Shown here one piece after another: positions 1 to 5,520 of a stretch of DNA of 7,422 nt (its first letter is position 1; the number at the start of each line of letters is the position of its first letter). The DNA comes from Rhizobiaceae bacterium UBA1291. Its GTDB lineage: Bacteria; Pseudomonadota; Alphaproteobacteria; Rhizobiales; Rhizobiaceae. The stretch covers positions 12,638 through 20,059 of the forward strand of contig DBUL01000142.1 of assembly GCA_002307905.1 (NCBI GenBank), written 5' to 3'. A model generated the notes under the pieces. The model saw only the letters and a program-made list of their open reading frames with translations. It had not been told where the DNA came from and did not search any database. The position numbers were made by a program, and so were the translations under genes.

Positions 1-51
1 CGCAGATACCACTTTACGGGCATTTGGCCGTTCCGAGGTGCGCCATCGCAC
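1..51 (-). CDS. possible 5' end of a further minus-strand gene (partial)
   Basis: Immediately after the TGA of the CDP-alcohol phosphatidyltransferase (52-54), a GTG at 51-49 opens a frame that stays open for 17 codons to the window edge and would begin MRWRTSERPNARKVVSA. A strong GGGGAGG sequence lies upstream at 63-69, about 11 nt from this GTG. A second option is the ATG at 23-21, in another frame and also open to the edge (MPVKWYLR). The ATG at 55-53 is better spaced from the GGAGG but reaches TAA after 13 codons. No family can be recognised from so few residues. The feature is supported only by operon-like spacing and the ribosome-binding site. Confidence 0.25.
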   Translation of the reverse strand, partial: MRWRTSERPNARKVVSA

Positions 52-831
52 TCATCTGCCCGCCTCCCCGCGACGCAACAAGTTGAGGCTGTCGACCGCG
101 AAGGAATAGGAAAGCAACAGGAGCGCGATGGCGGAGAGCCATGAGGAGACTGGCGGAACCATACCGGGCAGGAGAACCAGGCACATCACGGCGACCTGCA
201 CCACGCAGACGAGTTTCCGCCTGAACGAGGGCGGCAACGGCGACTTCAAACGGGGTACGATATACTGAGCCAGCACGAAGCCGTAGCGCATCAGTCCGAT
301 GAGCAACACCCATGGACCTGCCTTGCCGAATAGGAGGGCGGCCGTCGATAGGTAGAGGATCAGCAGCGCGTCGACTTCCATGTCGAATCGTGCCCCCAGG
401 TCAGATTCGTACCCATAGCGGCGCGCGAGATGGCCATCGACACCATCGAGCGCGAGGGCGACGAGCACGAGCACGACAAGCGCCCATACGGTGGTTTCGC
501 CATGCTGCATCGCGCCGGGAAAGAAAATGATGGCGCCGACCATACTGACGAGCGCGGCACGAACCGCGGTGACCGCGTTGGCGAAGCCGAACCGCTCGAA
601 GCCATGGTGATGCAATCCGTTGACGACGAGTGCGAAGATGAGGATGAGCACGACCGCCGCTGCTGCTATGGCGTTGCGGCCGAGCGACAGGTGAAAGGCC
701 ACCAACCCATAGCCGACGAGCGCGCCGGCGAAGATGCTGCCGAGAACGATCAGCGCGCTGGCCTTTAGTGCGGGCGATGCTCCGCTCCCCGCGGCTAGCC
801 CCTGCACGGCTGATGGTTCCTTCGACAACAT
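52..831 (-). CDS. CDP-alcohol phosphatidyltransferase family membrane protein
   Basis: Integral membrane enzyme of the family that displaces CMP from a CDP-alcohol (usually CDP-diacylglycerol) with a second alcohol. With the ATG at 829-831 it has 259 residues. The full signature D-x2-D-G-x2-A-R-x8-G-x3-D-x3-D is present with exact spacing: D129, D132, G133, A136, R137, G146, D150, D154. These are the metal and CDP ligands of the family. Hydrophobic stretches at roughly 25-45, 53-71, 86-104, 114-129, 155-175, 180-190, 205-222 and 230-248 suggest six to eight membrane segments. A TTG at 850-852 would extend the frame by seven residues and overlap ribA. The ATG is preferred because GGAG/AGG motifs lie upstream and the gap to the ribA stop is only 7 nt, implying co-transcription and translational coupling. 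The acceptor alcohol is unknown. It could be an ordinary phosphatidylglycerol- or phosphatidylinositol-type enzyme, but its place behind ribA suggests a role in the local pathway. Confidence 0.88.
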   Translation of the reverse strand: MLSKEPSAVQGLAAGSGASPALKASALIVLGSIFAGALVGYGLVAFHLSLGRNAIAAAAVVLILIFALVVNGLHHHGFERFGFANAVTAVRAALVSMVGAIIFFPGAMQHGETTVWALVVLVLVALALDGVDGHLARRYGYESDLGARFDMEVDALLILYLSTAALLFGKAGPWVLLIGLMRYGFVLAQYIVPRLKSPLPPSFRRKLVCVVQVAVMCLVLLPGMVPPVSSWLSAIALLLLSYSFAVDSLNLLRRGEAGR

Positions 832-838
832 GTCCTGC

Positions 839-1945
839 CTACTCCGCGGCAAGAAGAGCCTCGATGTCCAGCATGTGGCCGGCGCGCATCTTCTTCGTTT
901 GTAGATAGCCAGCGTTCTCGACCGTCACCTCGCCCGTGAGCGCAACGCGGCTGTCGACTTCGATACCCCCCTCGGAAAGAGCGGCGATCTTGGCCGGATT
1001 ATTGGTAAAGATGACGACTTTCGCGATGCCGAGCAAGCGCAGCATCGCCATCGCCGCCTCGTAGCGACGGTGGTCGCTGCCAAAGCCGAGTTCGGCATCG
1101 GCATCAATCGTGTCCAGCCCGAGATGCTGGTATCCGTAGGCTCGCATCTTGGCGCCGATGCCGGTACCGCGCCCCTCCTGGTCGAGATAGAGAAGCACCC
1201 CACCGCCCACCGCCTTGATCGAGGCGAGACCGTTGCGCAACTGGTCACCACAGTCGCATTTGAGCGAACCGCAGAGGTCGCCGGTTATGCAGGAGGAATG
1301 GATGCGGATCGGCACCGGAGCGTTGAAATCGGGCTGGCCGACCACGATGGCGATCTGATCCTTCTGCGCCAGTCCGCCGCGAAAGACCACGAACTCCGCA
1401 TCGCCGAGATCGCGTAGCGGCACGCGGGTGCGGACCACCATGTCAAACCGCTGGCGCGCTGCACCGGCAGTCGCGAGAAGAGACCTTTCGAGCGTGCAGC
1501 AAGCCGCGAATCGACTATCGAAGTCGTTGATGTCGGCACAGACCATCGCCGGCAGCAGCAGCGCCAGTTGCGCCAACTCGGCAGACGCTCCCATTAGCGT
1601 GTCGGCCTCACGCCAGCGCATCGGTGCCTGTGCCTGAAGGCCGTAGGCCAAGCGCGACGCCTCCGCAAAGGAAAGCCCCTCGAGCGGAACCGAAATGTCA
1701 CCGCATGCGCCCGGCAAGAGTCGCGCGGCGCGGTGTTCCGTCAGGAAGAGAGAATGCTTCCCTTCGACGGCGGCGGCAAATTGATCGTATATGGAGGGCG
1801 CCGCACTATCGAGCGCCAGTGCGGCGAGCCGCCGCGAACCGTCCCTGAGGATCACCGGCCGGCCGAACCGCAATTCGGCGACTGCGCGTTCCACCTGCAT
1901 CGCAGGCGAGGCGAAATGAAAACCGTGGTCGTCAGACGATGTCAT
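839..1945 (-). CDS. ribA: GTP cyclohydrolase II with degenerate RibB-like N-terminal domain
   Basis: Cytosolic zinc enzyme that opens the imidazole ring of GTP, releasing formate and pyrophosphate and giving 2,5-diamino-6-ribosylamino-4(3H)-pyrimidinone 5'-phosphate. It has 368 residues from the ATG at 1943-1945. That ATG is chosen over the adjacent GTG (1946-1948) because GGGAGA lies 6 nt upstream of it. The C-terminal half (about 170-368) is a clear RibA domain: zinc cysteines C219, C230 and C232, QEGRG at 256-260, Tyr270, D291-x-R293 and TNNP at 314-317. The spacing Cys-x10-Cys-x-Cys, then 38 residues to Tyr and 21 to Asp, equals that of E. coli RibA (C54, C65, C67, Y105, D126, R128), so catalysis is probably intact. 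An Asp replaces the Arg that usually precedes QEGR. Residues about 19-80 resemble the start of DHBP synthase (AVAELRFGRPVIL, later LFLTEHRAARL) but lack its acidic DDEDREN-type metal motif, so that half is probably not a synthase. It leads the leftward operon with the phosphatidyltransferase. Confidence 0.9.
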   Translation of the reverse strand: MTSSDDHGFHFASPAMQVERAVAELRFGRPVILRDGSRRLAALALDSAAPSIYDQFAAAVEGKHSLFLTEHRAARLLPGACGDISVPLEGLSFAEASRLAYGLQAQAPMRWREADTLMGASAELAQLALLLPAMVCADINDFDSRFAACCTLERSLLATAGAARQRFDMVVRTRVPLRDLGDAEFVVFRGGLAQKDQIAIVVGQPDFNAPVPIRIHSSCITGDLCGSLKCDCGDQLRNGLASIKAVGGGVLLYLDQEGRGTGIGAKMRAYGYQHLGLDTIDADAELGFGSDHRRYEAAMAMLRLLGIAKVVIFTNNPAKIAALSEGGIEVDSRVALTGEVTVENAGYLQTKKMRAGHMLDIEALLAAE

Positions 1946-2064
1946 CACAATTCTCCCAAAAATCCATCAAAGAACTTTACGTGCTGAGGCCCCGGCCGGA
2001 TCATGCAAGGCGCCCGTCGTCTGCCGGATTTTCCGACCGACCGCCCTGTGAGGTCCGGCTCCGC

Positions 2065-2099
2065 GTGCAAAAACACGAAGAATTTGCACACCCGTGCAA
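2065..2099. promoter_or_regulatory. candidate operator: three TTGCAC/GTGCAA half-sites
   Basis: TTGCAC (2084-2089), a 4-nt spacer and GTGCAA (2094-2099) form a perfect 6-bp inverted repeat. A third copy, GTGCAA, lies at 2065-2070, making a second dyad with TTGCAC across a 13-nt spacer. The site is near the middle of the divergent intergenic region, where one dimeric regulator could control both operons. No regulator gene is visible in the window and I do not recognise the motif as a known operator. The regulatory role is inferred from symmetry and position. Confidence 0.4.
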
Positions 2100-2253
2100 T
2101 TGCTCCCTGCGGCTTCGCGCTATGTAGGATGGTACCGGAACCAACCGGTCGGAGACAAAGACCCGGTGGCGCCGTTCGCCAATTCGAGGCATCGTAGCCA
2201 CCACTACGCTTTCGGCACGATGGTCAGCTCAGGAAAGGCCCGCACGACGCGCC

Positions 2254-2259
2254 AAGGAG
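2254..2259 (+). promoter_or_regulatory. Shine-Dalgarno site of the dehydrogenase gene
   Basis: AAGGAG lies 7 nt upstream of the ATG at 2267. A second ATG at 2263 is out of frame and closer to the site, so the ribosome-binding sequence favours 2267 as the start. Confidence 0.75.
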
Positions 2260-2266
2260 AACATGA

Positions 2267-3265
2267 ATGAACCTGGACACCAGGGCCGGAGAGTTGGGCG
2301 ATGGGAATGCCCGAGCGTTGTGGTTTTCGGCCGCCGGCACATGCGAAATACGAGGTGAAACCCTGTCACCGCGGGCAAGGGGCCAGGTGCTCCTGCGCAT
2401 GCTATTCAGCGGCATCAGCCGCGGGACGGAGAATCTCGTCTTCCACGGCCGCGTGCCCACGAGCGAATTCGAACGCATGCGCGGCCCCCATATGGGCGGG
2501 CAATTCCCCTTTCCGGTGAAGTACGGATATTCAGCCGTAGGGCAGGTTGAAGCGGGCAGCGCGTCGCTTCTCGGCAAGTCCGTGTTCTGCCTTCACCCGC
2601 ATCAGGATGTCTTTGCCGTCGATGAGGCCGCCGTAATCCCCCTGCCCGACGGATTGCCGCCAGCGCGGGCCGTGCTGGCAGCGAACATGGAGACCGCGCT
2701 GAACATCGTCTGGGACGCTAACATCCTGCCGGGCGACCGGGTTGTGGTGTTCGGCGCGGGCGTCGTCGGCGCCCTCGTCGCCTATCTCGCGTCACGCGTC
2801 ATCGGCACCGAAGTCCTGCTCGTCGATCGCAACCCGGCAAGACAGGCCCTGGCCGCACGCCTCGGGCTCGATTTTGCCTCGGGCCAAGACCTCGCCGGCG
2901 AATACGACGTGGCTGTCAACGCTTCCGGTTCGGCCGAGGCGCTTGGGCAAGCCATTGAACTGGCCGGGCAGGAGGCGCGCATCGTCGAGGCCAGCTGGCA
3001 CGGCGACAGCCCCGTCAGCCTGCGGCTCGGCGGTGCCTTTCATGCGCGACGGCTCACCATCGCCAGTTCCCAGGTGGGGTCCGTGCCGCCGGCTAGACGT
3101 GCGCGCTGGACCTATGCCCGGCGGCTCGCCAAGGCGCTCGACCTTCTGTGCGACGACCGCCTCGACGCGCTGATATCAGGTGAAACCCGCTTCGCCGCGC
3201 TTGAGAGCGCCTATCCGGCGATAATCGCCGATCCAGAAACCCTTTGTCATCGTATTCGCTACTGA
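2267..3265 (+). CDS. MDR-superfamily (zinc-type alcohol dehydrogenase-like) NAD(P)-dependent oxidoreductase
   Basis: Probable cytosolic dehydrogenase/reductase of the medium-chain superfamily, 332 residues. Residues about 15-135 form the GroES-like catalytic domain and about 155-270 the Rossmann domain. The dinucleotide motif is GAGVVG at 163-168. Asp187 ends the second strand (LLVDR), which favours NAD over NADP. The usual catalytic-zinc region is altered: the Cys of the common C-G-T-D motif is Ser51 in SGISRGTE (48-55), the GHE motif reads YGYSAVG (86-92), and the four-Cys structural zinc loop is absent. An HPH at 110-112 could be a replacement metal site. This pattern occurs in subfamilies loosely named zinc-binding alcohol dehydrogenase or BchC-like, so neither zinc dependence nor substrate should be assumed. 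It is first in the rightward operon and is followed after 25 nt by the PTPS-like gene, which suggests oxidation or reduction of a side chain on the pathway intermediate. Confidence 0.85.
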   Translation: MNLDTRAGELGDGNARALWFSAAGTCEIRGETLSPRARGQVLLRMLFSGISRGTENLVFHGRVPTSEFERMRGPHMGGQFPFPVKYGYSAVGQVEAGSASLLGKSVFCLHPHQDVFAVDEAAVIPLPDGLPPARAVLAANMETALNIVWDANILPGDRVVVFGAGVVGALVAYLASRVIGTEVLLVDRNPARQALAARLGLDFASGQDLAGEYDVAVNASGSAEALGQAIELAGQEARIVEASWHGDSPVSLRLGGAFHARRLTIASSQVGSVPPARRARWTYARRLAKALDLLCDDRLDALISGETRFAALESAYPAIIADPETLCHRIRY

Positions 3266-3290
3266 GCGTAACTATGGAGAGCAAGCGCCC

Positions 3291-3689
3291 ATGTTTGCAG
3301 TTGAAGTCCGCGATCACATCATGATCGCCCACAGCCTCCCCCGACCGGTCTTCGGACCTGCCCAGGGCATGCATGGTGCCACCTTCGTGGTCGATGCCGC
3401 CTTCTTCACTCGCGACGTCGACGACGATGGGCTGGCGGTCGATATCGGCGCCGCGACCACTGTGCTCGGCGAAGTGCTGAAGCCGCTCAACTACAAAAAT
3501 CTCGACGAAATCCCCGTTTTCACCGGCAAGGTTACGACGACGGAAGTGATCGCCAAGCACATCTTTGACGCACTCGCGCGCGCGGTCGCCGACAAGAAGC
3601 TGGGACCGGGCAGCCACCGCATCTGCCGTCTGAAAGTAACCCTGCACGAATCCCACGCCGCCCGCGGCTGGTACGAGGCCGACCTTTGA
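3291..3689 (+). CDS. 6-pyruvoyl-tetrahydropterin synthase / QueD-family protein lacking canonical catalytic residues
   Basis: Small protein (132 residues) of the tunnelling-fold family that includes 6-pyruvoyl-tetrahydropterin synthase and 6-carboxytetrahydropterin synthase (QueD). Family landmarks are the IAHSL motif (His14), MHG at 27-29, TTTEVIAKHI (Glu84) and the C-terminal VTLHES (Glu114), the Glu that usually anchors the pterin ring. Key positions deviate. The third zinc His of the HGH motif is Ala30, the catalytic Cys four residues before HGH is Ala24, and the Asp-His pair of the LDH motif reads LNY (66-68). The normal Cys-Asp-His machinery is therefore gone and at most two zinc histidines remain, so calling it QueD would over-interpret. 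It may bind a pterin or pyrimidine and catalyse another reaction. GGAGA lies 10 nt upstream of the ATG. The stop overlaps the TTG start of the next gene by 3 nt within TTGA. Confidence 0.82.
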   Translation: MFAVEVRDHIMIAHSLPRPVFGPAQGMHGATFVVDAAFFTRDVDDDGLAVDIGAATTVLGEVLKPLNYKNLDEIPVFTGKVTTTEVIAKHIFDALARAVADKKLGPGSHRICRLKVTLHESHAARGWYEADL

Positions 3690-4729
3690 GCGAGAGTGTC
3701 ACATTCGCCTATCCCGGCGATTTGGCGCTGAAGACCGGCGGCTATGCTTATGATCGGCGGGTGATCGCAGGCCTCTCGGAAAGCGGTTGGTCCGTCGAGC
3801 GCCTGCCGCTGGGCGAGGGCTTTCCTGCCCCGCCCGCGGACGCGAAGCGTGAGGCCGAGCGCAGGCTGTCGGAACTGGCGGACGGCGCCCTTGTTGTTAT
3901 CGACGGCCTCGCCTTCGGCCTGCTCGACGAATGGGCTGAGCGCGAGAATGGCCGGCTGCGCATTGTCGCGCTCGTGCACCACCCGCTGGCGCTCGAGACC
4001 GGCCTCGATATTCGCCAGCAGGACCGGTTCCAGAACCGCGAGCGCCGCGCGCTTTCCTTCGCCAGGCACGTCATCGTGACCTCACCTATGACCGCGCGCG
4101 AGTTGGAAGCCAATTACGGCGTACCTCAACGCCGGATCACCATCGCCATTCCGGGCACAGATCCCGCGACCGCCGCCAGCTGCGACGGCGATCCGCCGCA
4201 TATCCTCTCCATCGGCACCCTGACGCCGCGCAAGGGCCATGACGTCCTCATCGCCGCGCTGAAACAGGTGAAGCACCTGGCTTGGCGGGCAACCATCGTC
4301 GGCAGCCAGACCCTCAATCCGAAGACGGCCACGCTTCTGCGGCAGCAGGTCGAGACGCTCGGCCTTGCCGACCGGATTTCGCTAGCCGGCGAATGCGACG
4401 ATCCGCGCGCGCTCTTGGCCGGCGCCGACATATTCGCCCTTGCCAGCCGCTTCGAAGGCTATGGCATGGTTTTCGCGGAAGCCCTATCGCAAGGACTGCC
4501 GATCGTCGCCTGCAGGACGGGCGCCGTGCCCGACGTCGTTCCGGACGCCGCCGGCACACTGGTTCCCGTGGATGATATCGGCGCTTTCGCGGGCGCGCTT
4601 CACGACCTTCTCACTGACAAGACGCTACGACTTGCGAAAGCCGAAGCGGCAAGGCGCGCCGGCGCACAATTGCCAGGATGGGCCACGACTGTTGACATCA
4701 TCTCGACCACGTTGAGGGCATTTCGATGA
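3686..4729 (+). CDS. GT4-family glycosyltransferase (GT-B fold)
   Basis: Retaining glycosyltransferase of the GT-B fold, 347 residues, which transfers a sugar from a nucleotide-sugar donor. The N-terminal acceptor domain begins with the glycine-rich PGDLALKTGGYAYDRR (10-25), as in many GT4 enzymes. The donor domain carries IGTLTPRKGHD (176-186), the family's donor-phosphate-binding region, and the EX7E motif at E257-E265 in FEGYGMVFAE, followed by GLPIVA (270-275). The start is a TTG at 3686 within TTGA, with GAGG at 3675-3678. The next in-frame Met is residue 135, which would delete the N-terminal domain, so TTG is well supported. It overlaps the PTPS-like gene upstream and the methyltransferase downstream (ATGA). 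There is no signal peptide or membrane helix. Donor and acceptor are unknown; the context suggests glycosylation of a pterin- or pyrimidine-like intermediate, as cyanobacteria do with biopterin. Confidence 0.9.
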   Translation: MSESVTFAYPGDLALKTGGYAYDRRVIAGLSESGWSVERLPLGEGFPAPPADAKREAERRLSELADGALVVIDGLAFGLLDEWAERENGRLRIVALVHHPLALETGLDIRQQDRFQNRERRALSFARHVIVTSPMTARELEANYGVPQRRITIAIPGTDPATAASCDGDPPHILSIGTLTPRKGHDVLIAALKQVKHLAWRATIVGSQTLNPKTATLLRQQVETLGLADRISLAGECDDPRALLAGADIFALASRFEGYGMVFAEALSQGLPIVACRTGAVPDVVPDAAGTLVPVDDIGAFAGALHDLLTDKTLRLAKAEAARRAGAQLPGWATTVDIISTTLRAFR

Positions 4730-5520
4730 GCGGGTTCGACAAGGACTGGCTGGGGCTGCGCGGGCCCGCCGATCGGGCAGCCCGCCACGACGGTCTGGTC
4801 GATGACCTGGCCCGGTATCTCAGTGACATGAAAGACACCCGCATTCTCGACATCGGCTGCGGCACGGGTTCGACCTGGCGCGCCCTCAATGATCGACTGC
4901 CCGGCGCGGTACACTGGGGGTTGCTGGACCACGACCCCCTGCTGCTGGAAGAAGCGGAGCGCCGGATCAGCGCGAACGGTAGGGTCGGGTTCTGCAGGCA
5001 CGATCTCAACGATATCAACACCCTGCCACTGAAAGGCGTTGATGTCGTCACCGCATCCGCGCTGTTCGACCTGTGTTCGGAGCGCCTCTGCGAAGCCATG
5101 GCCGACCGGCTCGCTTCAACGCTCTGCGGCCTCTACGCGGCGCTGAACTATAACGGCATCATGCACTGGTCCATCCCGCATGCGCTCGATGAGCAAATAG
5201 TGGACCTGTTCAACCAACATCAGCGGACCGACAAGGGATTCGGGCCGGCACTCGGCCCTGACGCCACGGCCTGCCTCGCCCGCCTTCTCACGACAAGGGG
5301 CTTCAGCGTCAGGATAGAGGAGAGCCCATGGCGGATGGACGCCGGTTCGACCGCCCTGCAGGTCGCCCTGCTGAACGGACTGCGCCAACCGCTTCTGGAG
5401 ATTTCCGAACTGTCCGAGGCAACGATCGAGGGCTGGCTGGGCTATCGGCTGTGGGCTATCGGCGAACCGGACAGCTCATGCATGGTTGGCCATACGGACC
5501 TCCTGGCCCTGCCGGTCTGA
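4726..5520 (+). CDS. class I SAM-dependent methyltransferase
   Basis: Rossmann-fold methyltransferase of 264 residues. SAM-binding motif I is LDIGCGTGS (41-49). The acidic end of the second strand is LLDHD (66-70), where Asp68 or Asp70 would hold the ribose hydroxyls, and VDVVTASALFDL (105-116) fits motif IV. The C-terminal third (about 165-264) has no motif I recognise and may form the acceptor site. The start ATG overlaps the glycosyltransferase stop by 4 nt (ATGA), so translation is probably coupled. The 3' end overlaps the convergent RibD-like gene by 45 bp. The methyl acceptor is unknown; given its partners, the pathway product or its sugar is the natural guess. Confidence 0.88.
   Translation: MSGFDKDWLGLRGPADRAARHDGLVDDLARYLSDMKDTRILDIGCGTGSTWRALNDRLPGAVHWGLLDHDPLLLEEAERRISANGRVGFCRHDLNDINTLPLKGVDVVTASALFDLCSERLCEAMADRLASTLCGLYAALNYNGIMHWSIPHALDEQIVDLFNQHQRTDKGFGPALGPDATACLARLLTTRGFSVRIEESPWRMDAGSTALQVALLNGLRQPLLEISELSEATIEGWLGYRLWAIGEPDSSCMVGHTDLLALPV

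Larger units (their letters stand above)
1946..2266. promoter_or_regulatory. divergent intergenic region between ribA and the dehydrogenase operon
   Basis: About 320 bp separate two divergent operons, so both promoters should lie here. Short open frames on both strands (for example 2003-2197 plus and 2001-2204 minus) show no recognisable protein features and are probably not genes. The region contains the TTGCAC/GTGCAA dyads annotated separately, an ACCGG-N6-CCGGT dyad (2134-2149) and a small CGTAG-N6-CTACG stem (2193-2208) nested in CATCGT/ACGATG arms (2190-2222). A weak rightward promoter candidate is TTGCTC (2100-2105) and TAGGAT (2125-2130), but the 19-bp spacer is long. I see no convincing leftward -35/-10 pair. 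The conserved core of an FMN riboswitch is not visible. Confidence 0.5.

Noticed and set aside
312..768. Plus-strand ORFs opposite the phosphatidyltransferase
   Set aside because: They are antisense to a gene with a complete enzyme motif, and their charged low-complexity translations show no family features.
839..852. Overlap of the phosphatidyltransferase with ribA through a start at 852
   Set aside because: That start is TTG. The ATG at 829-831 is close to GGAG/AGG motifs and gives a normal N-terminus, so true overlap is less likely.
2001..2204. Small ORFs on both strands in the divergent intergenic region
   Set aside because: They mutually overlap, contain no recognisable motif, have no supporting ribosome-binding sites, and lie where promoters are needed.
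2134..2222. ACCGG-N6-CCGGT dyad and the CGTAG/CTACG hairpin as specific regulatory elements
   Set aside because: The arms are only 5-6 bp in a GC-rich region and could arise by chance. They are mentioned within the intergenic entry but not given separate status.
1946..2266. FMN riboswitch upstream of ribA or the dehydrogenase operon
   Set aside because: The conserved riboswitch core elements were looked for by eye on both strands and not found. A covariance-model search would settle it.
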